Source of the DNA: Rhizobium sp. PP-CC-3A-592
GTDB lineage: Bacteria > Pseudomonadota > Alphaproteobacteria > Rhizobiales > Rhizobiaceae
Assembly (NCBI RefSeq): GCF_003217095.1
Contig: NZ_QJSR01000004.1
Location: 124,001-188,000, forward strand
Direction of reading: 5' to 3'
Length of the DNA stretch: 64,000 nucleotides
Below, in pieces: positions 44,023-53,930 of this stretch (the stretch's first letter is position 1; every line of letters begins with the position of its first letter). Position numbers and translations under genes: made by a program. The notes beneath the pieces were generated by a model that was given only the letters and a program-made list of their open reading frames with translations, did no database searches and was not told where the DNA came from.

Positions 44023-44723
44023 GACAAATGGGGCTGAGACAGGAGATCGGGCCTGCGCTCACGCGTCAACCGCTCGGCCTCCGCCCGCCGCCAGCGCTCG
44101 ATGGCGCCATGATTGCCGGAGGTCAGCACGGCGGGGATCTCCCGCTCTTCGAACACCTGCGGTCGCGTATAGTGGGGATGCTCCAGCAGCCCGCCCTCGA
44201 AACTCTCATGCACGCCCGAAAGCGCATTGCCCATGACGCCCGGCAGGATGCGCACGACGGCATCGAGCAGCGTCAGCGCCGCAGGCTCCCCGCCCGAGAG
44301 AATGTAATCGCCGATCGAGACCTCTTCGAGCGCACGCGCATCGATGACCCTCTGATCGACGCCCTCGAACCGGCCGCAGACGATCACCGCGCCCGGCCCT
44401 GCCGCGATCTCGCGCACCCGCGCTTGGCTCAGCGGCCGTCCGCGCGGGCTCATCAGCAGCCGTGGCCGCGCGTCGTCGCCCGATACATGGTCGATGGCGC
44501 GCCCGAGAATGTCCGCCCGCAGCACCATGCCCGCCCCGCCGCCGGCCGGCGTGTCGTCCACCGTGCGGTGCTTGTCCTCGGCAAAGTCGCGGATCTGCAC
44601 GGCGTCGAGGGACCATTGCCCCCGCTCCAGCGCTCTGCCTGCCAGCGAATGGCCGAGATGCCCCGGAAACATCTCCGGATAAAGCGTAAGGATGGTGGCC
44701 CGGAACGCCATGGCGGCGCTCAT
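44004..44723 (-). CDS. trmD: tRNA (guanine-37-N1)-methyltransferase TrmD
   Basis: Methylates G37 next to the anticodon to prevent frameshifting. 239 residues with a SPOUT trefoil knot: [28 protein letters not shown] and [15 protein letters not shown]. The start overlaps the rimM stop (ATGA). The C-terminus overlaps the convergent TauE/SafE gene by 19 bases. Confidence 0.96.
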   Translation of the reverse strand: MSAAMAFRATILTLYPEMFPGHLGHSLAGRALERGQWSLDAVQIRDFAEDKHRTVDDTPAGGGAGMVLRADILGRAIDHVSGDDARPRLLMSPRGRPLSQARVREIAAGPGAVIVCGRFEGVDQRVIDARALEEVSIGDYILSGGEPAALTLLDAVVRILPGVMGNALSGVHESFEGGLLEHPHYTRPQVFEEREIPAVLTSGNHGAIERWRRAEAERLTRERRPDLLSQPHLSQPVTK

Positions 44724-45286
44724 TCGCCGGAGGTGTCGGGATCGAACGGCCCGGCAGGGTCGTCCTTGTCGTCGACGAGACCGGCGGCCACCGGATCGAC
44801 CAGCATCGTGCCGCCTTCGAGATCGATCTCGAGCACGGAAAATTCGGAGAAGGGAATGAGAACCGGGCGGCGGCCGGGGCCCTTCAGCTCCAGCAGGTCG
44901 CCGGCACCGAAGTCGAACACGCCGGTCACCACGCCATAGCTCTTGCCCTCGGCATCCTTCGCCTCCAGGCCTTCGAGGTCGGCATAGAAGAATTCGTCCT
45001 CGTCGAGATCGTCGTCCGGCAGGTTTTCCCGCTCGATGAACAGGTCGAGCCCGTTCAGCGCCTCGGCCGCCGTCCGGTCGTTGATGCCGCGGAAGCGGAC
45101 GACCACGACGTTCTTGCTCTCGCGCAGTTCCAGCACCTCGAAGACGCGCCCGTCTTCGCTGTGGAGATGGCCGTAGTCACCAAGCGCCGTCGGCTCCTCG
45201 GCAAAGCTCTTCACGCGGACTTCGCCGCGCAACCCTTGCGCGCCACCGATCGTGCCCATCAGGACGGGGTTTTTCAGCTTGCTCAT
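44720..45286 (-). CDS. rimM: Ribosome maturation factor RimM
   Basis: Assists 30S head assembly by binding S19. 188 residues. The N-terminal beta barrel has [21 protein letters not shown], the PRC-barrel half has [19 protein letters not shown] and [16 protein letters not shown]. The start [11 protein letters not shown] is at 45286; the frame continues upstream into rpsP in a different frame and is not coding there. A hairpin with a short U run lies between rpsP and rimM. Confidence 0.96.
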   Translation of the reverse strand: MSKLKNPVLMGTIGGAQGLRGEVRVKSFAEEPTALGDYGHLHSEDGRVFEVLELRESKNVVVVRFRGINDRTAAEALNGLDLFIERENLPDDDLDEDEFFYADLEGLEAKDAEGKSYGVVTGVFDFGAGDLLELKGPGRRPVLIPFSEFSVLEIDLEGGTMLVDPVAAGLVDDKDDPAGPFDPDTSGE

Positions 45287-45338
45287 GGATGAACCGTTCT
45301 TGAGATCATTCGTCGGAAAGATTGCGCGACCCCATAAA

Positions 45339-45370
45339 CGAAAACGGGCGGCATGAAAATGCCGCCCGTT
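45339..45370 (-). terminator. Hairpin with U run between rpsP and rimM
   Basis: On the minus strand AACGGGCGGCAT-TTTC-ATGCCGCCCGTT, then TTCG. The 12-bp stem is very strong but the U run is short. Inside an operon this suggests partial termination, lowering rimM-trmD relative to rpsP. Confidence 0.7.
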
Positions 45371-45393
45371 CCCGAAGATGCGTAAAGGGTCGA

Positions 45394-45756
45394 TTACTCG
45401 GCAGCAGCGGCAGCGGCGTCGTCGGCCTTCTGCTTGGCTTCTGCGGCGCGCTCGGTCGCCTTCTTGCCAGGCTTGCCCTTGGTCGGGTTGCTGCGGGCTT
45501 CGCGCGTGACGATGCCGGCTTCGCTGAGGAAGCGCAGGACGCGGTCCGTCGGCAGGGCGCCGTGGTCGAGCCAATGCTGGATGCGCTCGTTGTTCAGTTC
45601 GACGCGCTTGGCATCGTCCTTGGCAAGCATCGGGTTCCAGGAACCGACCTTTTCGAGGAAGCGGCCGTCGCGGGGCGAACGGGCGTCGGCGATGACGACC
45701 TGGTAGAACGGACGCTTCTTGGAACCGCCGCGGGCGAGACGAATTTTCAGTGCCAT
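45394..45756 (-). CDS. rpsP: 30S ribosomal protein S16
   Basis: Small-subunit protein needed for 30S assembly. 120 residues: [19 protein letters not shown] and [17 protein letters not shown] are the S16 signatures. The tail after residue 85 is basic then Ala/Glu-rich, longer than E. coli S16 (82). It lies in the ffh-aroQ-rpsP-rimM-trmD order. Confidence 0.97.
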   Translation of the reverse strand: MALKIRLARGGSKKRPFYQVVIADARSPRDGRFLEKVGSWNPMLAKDDAKRVELNNERIQHWLDHGALPTDRVLRFLSEAGIVTREARSNPTKGKPGKKATERAAEAKQKADDAAAAAAE

Positions 45757-45819
45757 GTCAATAACTCCTTGAATGTTGGCGTGCCGCGGATGCGGCCTGA
45801 GGTGGGTATGGAGAGACCG

Positions 45820-46125
45820 TCAATCCTTCAGATCGGCGGCGATGTCTTCGTGGTGCCGGATGACTTCCTTGATGATGAAGTTCAGGAACTTCTCGGCGAA
45901 ATCCGGATCCAGGTGAGCGTCCTTTGCTAAGCGGCGCAGGCGTTCGATCTGGTATTCCTCGCGCGCCGGGTCGGCCGGCGGCAAATCGTGGAGGGCTTTG
46001 AGAACGCCCACGGCCTTCGTACAGCGGAAGCGCTCGGCCAGCATATGCACCAGCGCTGCATCGATATTGTCGATCGACTGGCGGTAGCCGGAAAGCTCTT
46101 CGCGGATGGAAGGGTCGATGCTCAT
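45820..46125 (-). CDS. Chorismate mutase (AroQ class)
   Basis: Stand-alone 101-residue AroQ-type mutase converting chorismate to prephenate for Phe and Tyr. IREELSGYRQSIDNIDAALV opens the first helix with the active-site Arg, followed by MLAERFRCTKAVGVLK (second Arg and Lys) and a C-terminal NFIIKEVIRHHEDIA. The ATG at 46125 lies 7 bases after the ffh stop, with GAGGT overlapping that stop. The rhizobial habit of placing it between ffh and rpsP fits. Confidence 0.93.
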   Translation of the reverse strand: MSIDPSIREELSGYRQSIDNIDAALVHMLAERFRCTKAVGVLKALHDLPPADPAREEYQIERLRRLAKDAHLDPDFAEKFLNFIIKEVIRHHEDIAADLKD

Positions 46126-46132
46126 GCAGACC

Positions 46133-47707
46133 TCACTTCTTCTTGGGCAGGCCGGGAAGGCCCGGGAAGCCGCCACCGAGGCCAGGCAGCTTGCCGCCCA
46201 TGCCGGGAAGTCCGCCCATCCCTCCGGACAAGCCCTTGCCGAGGCCGGCCGCTTCCGCCTGCTTCTGCAGGGCTTCCAGCTGCTTGGGGTCGAGGCTCGA
46301 CAGGTCGGGCATGCCGCCCATTCCGCCACCCATTCCCCCGGCCATGCCACCAAGACCCATCTTGCCGGCAAGGCCGCCCATCATCTGCTTCATCATGCCG
46401 CCGCCCTTCTTGCCGCCCATGGCCTTCATCATGTCGGCCATCTGGCGGTGCATCTTGAGCAGCTTGTTGATGTCGGAGGCATCCGTGCCGGAACCGCTCG
46501 CGATACGCTTCTTGCGGGAATGCTTGAGGAGGTCGGGATTGGCGCGCTCGGCCTTGGTCATGGACGAGATGATGGCCATCTGGCGCTTGAACATACGGTC
46601 GTCGAGACCGGCCGCCGCCATCTTATCCTTCATGCCGGACATGCCGGGCATCATGCCCATGATGCCGCCCATGCCGCCCATCTTCTGCATCTGGGAAAGC
46701 TGGTCGGCGAGATCGTTGAGGTCGAACTTGCCTGACTTCATCTTGGCGGCCATGGCCGCTGCCTTCTCGGCATCGATGTTCTCGGCGGCCTTTTCGACCA
46801 GCGAAACGATGTCGCCCATGCCGAGGATGCGGTCGGCAACGCGGCGCGGATGGAACTCGTCGAGCTCCGACATCTTCTCGCCGACGCCGATCAGCTTGAT
46901 CGGCTTGCCGGTGACGGCGCGCATGGAAAGCGCCGCACCGCCACGGCCGTCGCCATCCATGCGGGTCAGCACGAGGCCGGTGATACCGACGCGTTCGTCG
47001 AAATTGCGGGCGAGATTGACGGCGTCCTGACCGGTCAGCGCATCGGCGACCAGCAGGATTTCATGCGGGTTCGAGCGCCGCTTGATCTCAGCCATCTCCA
47101 TCATCAACGGCTCGTCGATATGGGTACGGCCAGCGGTGTCGAGGATGACGACGTCATGGCCGCCGAGCTTCGCCGCCTGCACGGCGCGCGCGGCGATATC
47201 GGTCGGCGACTGCCCGACGATGACCGGCAGCGTGTCGATGCCCGCCTGGACGCCGAGTTGGCGCAGCTGCTCCTGGGCGGCCGGACGGCGCGTGTCGAGC
47301 GAGGCCATCAGGACCTTCTTCTTGTCGCGCGTGTGCAGCCGGTGGGCGATCTTGCCCGAGGTCGTGGTCTTGCCCGAGCCCTGGAGGCCGACCATCATGA
47401 TGACGACGGGGGCGGGCGCATTGAGATCGATGGAGACGCCGGTGGCGCCCAGCATCTCGACCAGCTCGTCATGGACGATCTTGACGACCATCTGCCCAGG
47501 CTTGATCGATTTCAGAACGTTCGCGCCGACGGCCTTTTCGCGCACGCGGTCGGTGAACGACCGGACGACTTCGAGCGCCACGTCGGCTTCCAGCAGCGCG
47601 CGGCGAACCTCGCGCAGGGCAGCCGCGACATCGGCTTCCGACAGCGCACCGCGTCCCGTCAATCCGTTGAGGATCGAACCAAGGCGGTCCTGGAGGCTTT
47701 CAAACAT
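46133..47707 (-). CDS. ffh: Signal recognition particle protein Ffh
   Basis: GTPase of the SRP that binds signal sequences co-translationally. 524 residues: N domain MFESLQDRLGSILNGLTG, G domain with GLQGSGKTTTSGKIA, DTAGRTHIDEPLM and TRMDGDGRGGAAL, then the methionine-rich M domain with SGSGTDASDINKLL. The last ~90 residues are an unusually Gly/Met-rich tail ending PGLPKKK. The ATG at 47707 follows AAGGAAGAG. Its receptor gene ftsY lies 5 kb to the right. Confidence 0.97.
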   Translation of the reverse strand: MFESLQDRLGSILNGLTGRGALSEADVAAALREVRRALLEADVALEVVRSFTDRVREKAVGANVLKSIKPGQMVVKIVHDELVEMLGATGVSIDLNAPAPVVIMMVGLQGSGKTTTSGKIAHRLHTRDKKKVLMASLDTRRPAAQEQLRQLGVQAGIDTLPVIVGQSPTDIAARAVQAAKLGGHDVVILDTAGRTHIDEPLMMEMAEIKRRSNPHEILLVADALTGQDAVNLARNFDERVGITGLVLTRMDGDGRGGAALSMRAVTGKPIKLIGVGEKMSELDEFHPRRVADRILGMGDIVSLVEKAAENIDAEKAAAMAAKMKSGKFDLNDLADQLSQMQKMGGMGGIMGMMPGMSGMKDKMAAAGLDDRMFKRQMAIISSMTKAERANPDLLKHSRKKRIASGSGTDASDINKLLKMHRQMADMMKAMGGKKGGGMMKQMMGGLAGKMGLGGMAGGMGGGMGGMPDLSSLDPKQLEALQKQAEAAGLGKGLSGGMGGLPGMGGKLPGLGGGFPGLPGLPKKK

Positions 47708-48065
47708 CGGCTCTTCCTTTTCGTTTGCGAACATATGCCGCAAACGTGGGTTCCGGGTCGTTTTCAAACAAGACGCAAAGCCGAACAGCACCCGAGGGCG
47801 CATCGCGCTGTCGGGTGTTGACCTCCGGGAACGTTTATACCTTGAAAGGGTCCCGGTCGGCGGCTCGGAGTCGTGTCTCGTCGCAGATGGAGCGCGGTAA
47901 ACAGCAAACGGCCCGGAAAGTCAAGGCTTGCCGCCATCGCGAGGCCTCAGACCCGTCGATCCGCACCGGCAAGGTGTCGCTTTCCTATGGCGCAGGCACG
48001 AAAAAGCCGCCATCATCCTCGCATCTGCTGCCGTCGGAAACGACCGCGCTTTCACGGGGATCGGA
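47708..48065. other. Divergent intergenic region between ffh and a metallo-hydrolase gene
   Basis: About 358 bases without a supported gene. It holds the ffh promoter candidate and a leader of about 180 bases. I found no SRP RNA or other structured RNA here. The rightward frame open before 48066 has no ribosome-binding site. Confidence 0.45.
47897..47925 (-). promoter_or_regulatory. Sigma-70 promoter for ffh
   Basis: The minus strand has CTTGAC followed 17-18 bases later by a TGTTTA/TTTACC -10-like sequence. The -35 matches the rhizobial consensus CTTGAC exactly. Confidence 0.5.
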
Positions 48066-49154
48066 ATGAAACGCCGCACGTTCTTCAAATGGTCGCTGGC
48101 CGGCGCCGTCGCTGTCTTGTCCGGCGGCTTTACTGCCAGGAGCAGCATGGCCGCGAGCCGCTACTATAAAGGCCCTGTTAGCGATCACTTCGACGGCATC
48201 CGCTTCTTCAATCCCGGCGGTGTCGAGCCCAACGGCTTTGGCGACCTCCTGCGCTGGCGGTTCAACGGCCAGCAGGCGACCTGGCCCAAGACGCCCGATC
48301 CCCGCGCGACCGTTGTCAAGCCGGACGCGTCGGTGACCGGGCAGAACCTGCGCGTCACCATGGTCGGCCACGCCTCCATGCTCATCCAGGTGGCAGGCCT
48401 TAATATCCTCACCGATCCCGTCTGGTCGGAACGCGCGAGCCCCGTCTCCTTTGCCGGTCCGCGCCGTGTCTCGCCACCCGGCATCCGCCTTGAGGATCTT
48501 CCCCGCATCGATGTCGTGCTGATCAGCCACAATCATTACGACCATCTCGACCTCGCCACGATCGCGAGCCTTGAGGCAGCCCACAAGCCGACCTTCGTCA
48601 CGCCGCTCGGCAACGACGTCTTCATCCGCAAGGTGGCGCCCGACGCGCGGATCGCGCTTATGGACTGGGGCGACGCGCTCGATGTCACGGAGGGCGTCTC
48701 GATCCATTGCGAGCCGGCGCATCACTGGTCGGCGCGCGGGCTCGGCGACCGGCGAAAGGCGCTCTGGGCGGCCTTCGTCATCTCGACACCGGCCGGCCGG
48801 ATCTACCATATCGGCGACACCGGCTTTCACGACGGCATCAACTATCGCGCGGCGGGCAAAACATATGGCAGCTTCCGCCTCGCCATCCTGCCGATCGGCG
48901 CCTATGAGCCGCGCTGGTTCATGAAGGGCCAGCACCAGAACCCGGACGAGGCGATCGAAGGCATGCGTCTTGCGAACGCCGCCTATGCCGTCGGCCATCA
49001 CTTCGCGACCATCCAGCTGACCGACGAGGCGATGGATGCGCCGGAAAGGGCGCTGACTGCCGCCCTTGCAAAACACGATGTCGATCCCGCCCGCGTTCGC
49101 CCGCTCCATGCCGGCGAAGTCTTCGACGTGCCCCCGGAAAGGAACCCCGCATGA
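48066..49154 (+). CDS. MBL-fold metallo-hydrolase, NAPE-PLD-like, exported
   Basis: 362 residues. The N-terminus MKRRTFFKWSLAGAVAVLSG has a twin Arg before a hydrophobic core, typical of a Tat signal. The metallo-beta-lactamase core shows VGHASMLIQVAGLNILTDPV, the zinc motif SHNHYDHLD and IYHIGDTGFHDG, and FMKGQHQNPDEAIEG near the C-terminus, resembling N-acyl-phosphatidylethanolamine phospholipase D relatives (UlaG-like). The substrate is unknown. Its stop overlaps the start of the next gene (ATGA), so it is translationally coupled to an agmatinase-family enzyme. Confidence 0.88.
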   Translation: MKRRTFFKWSLAGAVAVLSGGFTARSSMAASRYYKGPVSDHFDGIRFFNPGGVEPNGFGDLLRWRFNGQQATWPKTPDPRATVVKPDASVTGQNLRVTMVGHASMLIQVAGLNILTDPVWSERASPVSFAGPRRVSPPGIRLEDLPRIDVVLISHNHYDHLDLATIASLEAAHKPTFVTPLGNDVFIRKVAPDARIALMDWGDALDVTEGVSIHCEPAHHWSARGLGDRRKALWAAFVISTPAGRIYHIGDTGFHDGINYRAAGKTYGSFRLAILPIGAYEPRWFMKGQHQNPDEAIEGMRLANAAYAVGHHFATIQLTDEAMDAPERALTAALAKHDVDPARVRPLHAGEVFDVPPERNPA

Positions 49155-50122
49155 CCAACAGCACCTTCCACCAGCCCGTGGATGCCGTCGAAGTCCCGCG
49201 CTTTGCCGGCCACTCCACGTTCATGCGGCTGCCCGCCGTTCAGGACGCCTCCGGCCTCGACATCGCTCTTGTCGGCATCCCCTGGGATGGTGGCACCACC
49301 AACCGCGCCGGCGCCCGACACGGGCCGCGCGAGGTGCGCAACCAGTCGAGCATGATGCGGCGCGTCCATCATGTCACGCTCACCGAGCCGTTCAGCATCG
49401 CGAATATCGCCGATGTCGGTGACATCAGCGTCAATCCGATCGATCTTCTCGACGGGCTGAAGCGGATCGAGACCGGCATGCGCGCCATTGTGGAAGCCGG
49501 CGCGATCCCGTTGTCCGTCGGCGGCGATCACCTGACGACGCTGCCGATCATGCGCGCGGTGGCCGCAGGCGGTCCGGTCGGCATGATCCATTTCGACGCC
49601 CATTCGGATACTAACGACACCTATTTCGGCGGCAACCCCTATACCCACGGCACGCCGTTCCGCCGCGCGATCGAGGAAGGGCTGCTCGACCCGAAACGCA
49701 CCGTGCAGATCGGCATTCGCGGCTCGATCTACGCGACCGACGAGCACGACTGGGCCCGCGCGCAAGGCATCCGCGTCATCTACATGGAGGAATGCACCCG
49801 CCGCGGCATCGCCGATGTGATGGCGGAAGCCCGGGCCATCGCCGGCGGCACTGCTGGGGACGGGCCGACCTATGTCAGCTTCGACATCGACTGCATCGAC
49901 CCCTCCATGGCGCCGGGCACGGGAACGCCAGAGATCGGCGGCTTCACCACCCGCGAGGCGCAGGCGCTGGTGCGGGAACTCTCCGGCGTGCGGATCGTGG
50001 CGGCCGATGTCGTGGAGGTCGCTCCGCCCTTCGACGTCGCAGGTATGACGGCGCTGGCCGGCGCGACCATCCTGTTCGAGCTGCTCTGCGTGATCGCGGA
50101 GGGTGTCGCCGCACGCCGTTGA
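49151..50122 (+). CDS. speB: Agmatinase-family ureohydrolase
   Basis: Mn-dependent ureohydrolase, 323 residues. Metal-binding motifs are SVGGDHLTTLP, MIHFDAHSDTND and SFDIDCIDPSMAPGTGTPE. Agmatine to putrescine plus urea is the default prediction. Other ureohydrolases of this family act on guanidinobutyrate, guanidinopropionate or similar, and the substrate-specificity loop here (YFGGNPYTHGTPFRRA) is compatible with more than one. It is coupled by ATGA overlap to the exported metallo-hydrolase upstream, an unusual partner. dapF begins 96 bases downstream. Confidence 0.85.
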   Translation: MTNSTFHQPVDAVEVPRFAGHSTFMRLPAVQDASGLDIALVGIPWDGGTTNRAGARHGPREVRNQSSMMRRVHHVTLTEPFSIANIADVGDISVNPIDLLDGLKRIETGMRAIVEAGAIPLSVGGDHLTTLPIMRAVAAGGPVGMIHFDAHSDTNDTYFGGNPYTHGTPFRRAIEEGLLDPKRTVQIGIRGSIYATDEHDWARAQGIRVIYMEECTRRGIADVMAEARAIAGGTAGDGPTYVSFDIDCIDPSMAPGTGTPEIGGFTTREAQALVRELSGVRIVAADVVEVAPPFDVAGMTALAGATILFELLCVIAEGVAARR

Positions 50123-50218
50123 ACGCAATCCTCCATTGATCCCGGCCTCTGGTAATCCCGCGTATTTTCCGCCATATACGCCCTTTCGCAGGACCTCTGC
50201 GCGAGGGTATGGGCAGGC

Positions 50219-51136
50219 ATGGACAGGACGGTCGAATTCGCAAGGATGAACGGGCTCGGCAACGCCATTCTGGTCGTGGACATGCGCGGCCGGAGCGATG
50301 CCGTCACCCCGGCAGCCGCCATCGCGCTCAATGCCGATCCGCAGACCCGCTTCGACCAGATCATGGCGATCCATGACCCGAAGGCGCCCGGCACCGATGC
50401 CTGGATCGACATCCTCAACTCCGACGGCACCAAGGCGCAGGCCTGCGGCAACGGCACGCGCTGCGTGGTGCAGGCGATGGCGGCGGAAACCGGCCGCAAG
50501 ACCTTCACCTTCCACACAGTCGCGGGCGTCCTCAACGCTGAGGAACACCCCGACGGCACGATCTCGGTCGACATGGGCAAGCCGGTGTTCGACTGGAACC
50601 GCATTCCTCTTGCCGAAGACTTTCACGACACGAGCCGCATCGAGCTGCAGATCGGCCCGATCGACGATCCCGTGCTGCATTCGCCCTCCGTCATGTCGAT
50701 GGGCAATCCGCATGCGATCTTCTGGGTGGACCGCGATGTCATGTCCTACGATCTCGCGCGCTTCGGCCCGTTGCTCGAAAATCACCCGATGTTTCCCGAG
50801 CGCGCCAATATCACGCTCGCCCAGGTGACATCAGAGAGCGGCATGACCACCCGCACCTGGGAACGCGGCGCCGGGCTGACGCTCGCCTGCGGCTCGGCGG
50901 CTTGCGCGGCTGCCGTCAGCGGTGCCCGCACCGGCCGCACCGGCCGTAAGGTGGCGGTGACCGTTGCCAGCGCGGTGCCTTCAGGCGTGCTGGCCATCGA
51001 CTGGCGCGAGAGCGACGATCACGTCGTCATGACCGGCCCGGCCGCATGGGAATGGTCCGGCCGCGTCGATCCTGAGACCGGCGCTTTCACGCGGGAACCT
51101 GACACAGGGGCGCAAGCGACAGGGGCACAGGCATAG
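50219..51136 (+). CDS. dapF: Diaminopimelate epimerase
   Basis: Converts LL- to meso-diaminopimelate for lysine and peptidoglycan. 305 residues with the two catalytic cysteines in [11 protein letters not shown] and [11 protein letters not shown], and the opening [14 protein letters not shown]. The C-terminus is extended by repeated Gln-Ala-Thr-Gly ([10 protein letters not shown]), probably of no functional weight. The stop codon TAG overlaps the GTG start of mtaB by one base. Confidence 0.96.
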   Translation: MDRTVEFARMNGLGNAILVVDMRGRSDAVTPAAAIALNADPQTRFDQIMAIHDPKAPGTDAWIDILNSDGTKAQACGNGTRCVVQAMAAETGRKTFTFHTVAGVLNAEEHPDGTISVDMGKPVFDWNRIPLAEDFHDTSRIELQIGPIDDPVLHSPSVMSMGNPHAIFWVDRDVMSYDLARFGPLLENHPMFPERANITLAQVTSESGMTTRTWERGAGLTLACGSAACAAAVSGARTGRTGRKVAVTVASAVPSGVLAIDWRESDDHVVMTGPAAWEWSGRVDPETGAFTREPDTGAQATGAQA

Positions 51137-52410
51137 TGAGCGGCGTCAAGATCATCACCTTCGGGTGCCGCCTGAACACCTACGAATCCGAAGTGATGCG
51201 CGGCGCGGCCGAAAAGGCGGGCCTGAACAATGCCGTGCTGGTGAACACCTGCGCGGTGACCGGCGAGGCTGTGCGACAGGCCCGCAAGGCGATCCGCCGC
51301 GCCCGGCGCGAGCACCCGGACGCCCGCATCATCGTCACCGGCTGTGCCGCCCAGACCGAGGCCGGCACCTTTGCCGCGATGCCGGAAGTGGACGCTGTTC
51401 TCGGCAATGCGGAAAAACTCGAAAGCAGCGCCTATCGCGCTTTGCCCGATTTCGGCGTCGGCAGCGAGGAGAAGCTGCGCGTCAACGACATCATGAGCGT
51501 GCGCGAAACCGCGCCGCAGATGGTGCGGATGATCGAGGGCCATGTGCGCGCCTTCGTGCAGGTGCAGAACGGTTGCGACCACCGCTGCACCTTCTGCATC
51601 ATCCCCTATGGCCGCGGCAATTCCCGCTCGGTGCCGATGGGCGCCGTTGTCGACCAAGCCCGTATGCTGGTGGAAAACGGCTACCGCGAGATCGTGCTGA
51701 CGGGCGTGGACGCCACCAGCTATGGCGGCGACCTGCCGGGCACGCCGACGCTCGGACTGCTGGCCAAGACCCTCCTGAAGCAGGTGCCGGAGCTTGCCCG
51801 CCTGCGCCTCTCCTCCATCGACAGCATCGAGGCCGACCGGCACCTGATCGACCTGATCGCCGACGAGCCGCGCTTCATGCCGCACCTGCATCTCTCGCTC
51901 CAGCACGGCGACGACATGATCCTGAAACGCATGAAGCGCCGGCATTCGCGGGCCGACGCGCTCGCCTTCATGAACGACGCCCGTCGCCTGCGCCCCGGCA
52001 TCGCCTTCGGCGCCGACATGATCGCCGGCTTCCCGACCGAGACGGAAGAGATGTTCGCAGCGGCCGGAACGCTGGCGCAGGAAGCAGGGATCGCAAGCCT
52101 GCACGTGTTCCCCTACAGTCCCCGCGAAGGCACGCCCGCAGCCCGCATGCCGCAGCACGATCCCCTGCTGATCCGGGAGCGCGCCGCACGCCTGCGCGCC
52201 ATCGGCGAGGATCTGGCGCGGGACCATCTGACCTCCATGGTCGGCACCACGCAGACCGTGCTGGTCGAGAGCAACGGCACCGGGCACACGGAAAATTTCA
52301 CCCGCGTCGCGACACCGGGGCTCGAACCCCGCTCGCTGGTCGCGACGACGATCACGGGCCACGATGGCAAGAACCTCTCCATCGACACCGCCGAAAGACA
52401 GGCCGCGTGA
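51136..52410 (+). CDS. mtaB: tRNA (t6A37) C2-methylthiotransferase MtaB
   Basis: Radical-SAM enzyme adding a methylthio group to N6-threonylcarbamoyladenosine at position 37 of ANN-reading tRNAs. 424 residues. The MTTase N-terminal domain has FGCRLNTYESE, VNTCAVTGEA and VTGCAAQTEAG (three cluster cysteines), and the radical-SAM CxxxCxxC is in GCDHRCTFCIIPYGRG; a C-terminal TRAM-like region follows. GTG start overlapping the dapF stop. ftsY begins 32 bases after its stop. Confidence 0.94.
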   Translation: MSGVKIITFGCRLNTYESEVMRGAAEKAGLNNAVLVNTCAVTGEAVRQARKAIRRARREHPDARIIVTGCAAQTEAGTFAAMPEVDAVLGNAEKLESSAYRALPDFGVGSEEKLRVNDIMSVRETAPQMVRMIEGHVRAFVQVQNGCDHRCTFCIIPYGRGNSRSVPMGAVVDQARMLVENGYREIVLTGVDATSYGGDLPGTPTLGLLAKTLLKQVPELARLRLSSIDSIEADRHLIDLIADEPRFMPHLHLSLQHGDDMILKRMKRRHSRADALAFMNDARRLRPGIAFGADMIAGFPTETEEMFAAAGTLAQEAGIASLHVFPYSPREGTPAARMPQHDPLLIRERAARLRAIGEDLARDHLTSMVGTTQTVLVESNGTGHTENFTRVATPGLEPRSLVATTITGHDGKNLSIDTAERQAA

Positions 52411-52442
52411 CATGAGCGGCCCCGCAGGTTTCAGGATATAAG

Positions 52443-53849
52443 ATGGCGTTCGACTTCCTCAAAAGGGTCTTCACATTCGATCAGGTGCCGCCGGAAGCGC
52501 CCGTGGCCGACGAGCGCGCGCCGGATGCGGCAAAGCCTGCGGAAACCGGGACCCCGGTCGCCGAAGACATTAAGGCTTTCGAACCGTCCCCTCCTTTCGA
52601 TGCCGCGCCGGAAGACACTCTGCCCGTTGCCGAGGATCCGGTTCTGGCCGAGGAGATCGCCACGGCCGGCGGCCCTTCGGCCGATGACGACACCGGTGAA
52701 CCGGCAGACGACGGGCAAGCCACCGAGGAGCCGCTCCTCCCGCTCCCGGCCATCGAGGATATCGGCGATCTCGGCGTGGTGCCGCTGTCGCTGCTCGAAG
52801 CAGAGGCGGAGCTTGCCCCCGGCGAGAGCCCGACCGCCGATCTCGACCGGCCGCGCGACATTTCCGCTTTGCCCGCGGGCTTTGCCACGGGGCCGGCGCC
52901 CGAACCGGAGGCCGCCCCGGAAGGCGAACGCCTCACCTGGTTCCAGCGCCTGCGCGCCGGCCTGTCGCGCACCTCCTCGCAGCTGACCGGCCAGATCACG
53001 GCGCTCTTCACCAAGCGCAAGCTGGACGACGCGACGCTCGAAGAACTGGAAGACCTGCTGATCCAGGCCGACCTCGGCGTCGAGACCGCGTTGCGCATCA
53101 CCGATACGCTCGCCTCCGAGCGCTACGGCCGCGACGTTTCGGGTGCGGATGTCTCGCGCATCATGGCCGCCGAGATCACCAAGGTTCTCACGCCCGTCGC
53201 CAAGCCCCTGCAACTCGACCTCAACCATCGCCCCCACGTCATCCTCGTCGTCGGCGTCAACGGCACCGGCAAGACGACGACCATCGGCAAGCTCGCCGCC
53301 AAGCTCTCGGGCGCGGGTCTGAAGGTCATGCTGGCCGCAGGCGACACCTTCCGCGCCGCCGCCATCGAGCAGCTGAAGATCTGGGCCGACCGGACGAACA
53401 GCCATATTGTCTCCTCGAAGCTCGGCGCCGATGCGGCAGGCCTTGCCTACGAGGCCTTCGAGGAAGCGCGCCGGCAGAAGAGCGACGTGCTGATCATCGA
53501 CACCGCCGGCCGCCTTCAGAACCGTACGGAGCTGATGGCCGAGCTCGAAAAGATCGTCCGTGTGCTCGGCAAGCTCGATCCGGATGCGCCGCATACGGTG
53601 CTGCAGACGCTGGACGCGACCACCGGGCAGAATGCGCTCAACCAGGTCGAGATCTTCCGCAACGTCGCCGGCGTCAACGGTTTGATCATGACCAAGCTCG
53701 ACGGCACGGCACGCGGCGGCATCCTCGTTGCCATCTCCGCCAAGCACAAGCTGCCGGTCTACTTCATCGGCGTCGGCGAGGGCATCGACGATCTCGAACC
53801 CTTCGAGGCCCAGGATTTTGCCGAGGCGATCGCCGGGATTGCGGATTAA
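52443..53849 (+). CDS. ftsY: Signal recognition particle receptor FtsY
   Basis: Membrane-associated SRP receptor GTPase. 468 residues. The first ~155 are an acidic, Pro/Ala-rich A domain (EPADDGQATEEPLL and similar), the N domain follows (RLTWFQRLRAGLSR..., about 160-245), and the G domain has GVNGTGKTTTIGKLA, DTFRAAAIEQL, DTAGRLQNRTELM and TKLDGTARGG. It probably belongs to the dapF-mtaB-ftsY transcription unit. The Ffh partner is in the same window. Confidence 0.96.
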   Translation: MAFDFLKRVFTFDQVPPEAPVADERAPDAAKPAETGTPVAEDIKAFEPSPPFDAAPEDTLPVAEDPVLAEEIATAGGPSADDDTGEPADDGQATEEPLLPLPAIEDIGDLGVVPLSLLEAEAELAPGESPTADLDRPRDISALPAGFATGPAPEPEAAPEGERLTWFQRLRAGLSRTSSQLTGQITALFTKRKLDDATLEELEDLLIQADLGVETALRITDTLASERYGRDVSGADVSRIMAAEITKVLTPVAKPLQLDLNHRPHVILVVGVNGTGKTTTIGKLAAKLSGAGLKVMLAAGDTFRAAAIEQLKIWADRTNSHIVSSKLGADAAGLAYEAFEEARRQKSDVLIIDTAGRLQNRTELMAELEKIVRVLGKLDPDAPHTVLQTLDATTGQNALNQVEIFRNVAGVNGLIMTKLDGTARGGILVAISAKHKLPVYFIGVGEGIDDLEPFEAQDFAEAIAGIAD

Positions 53850-53930
53850 GCATCGCGACTCCGCCGAAATTCCGCCGCCGTCTGCGGCCACATCACACGC
53901 ATCTCACGAAAAGACCACAAGGCAGAGACG

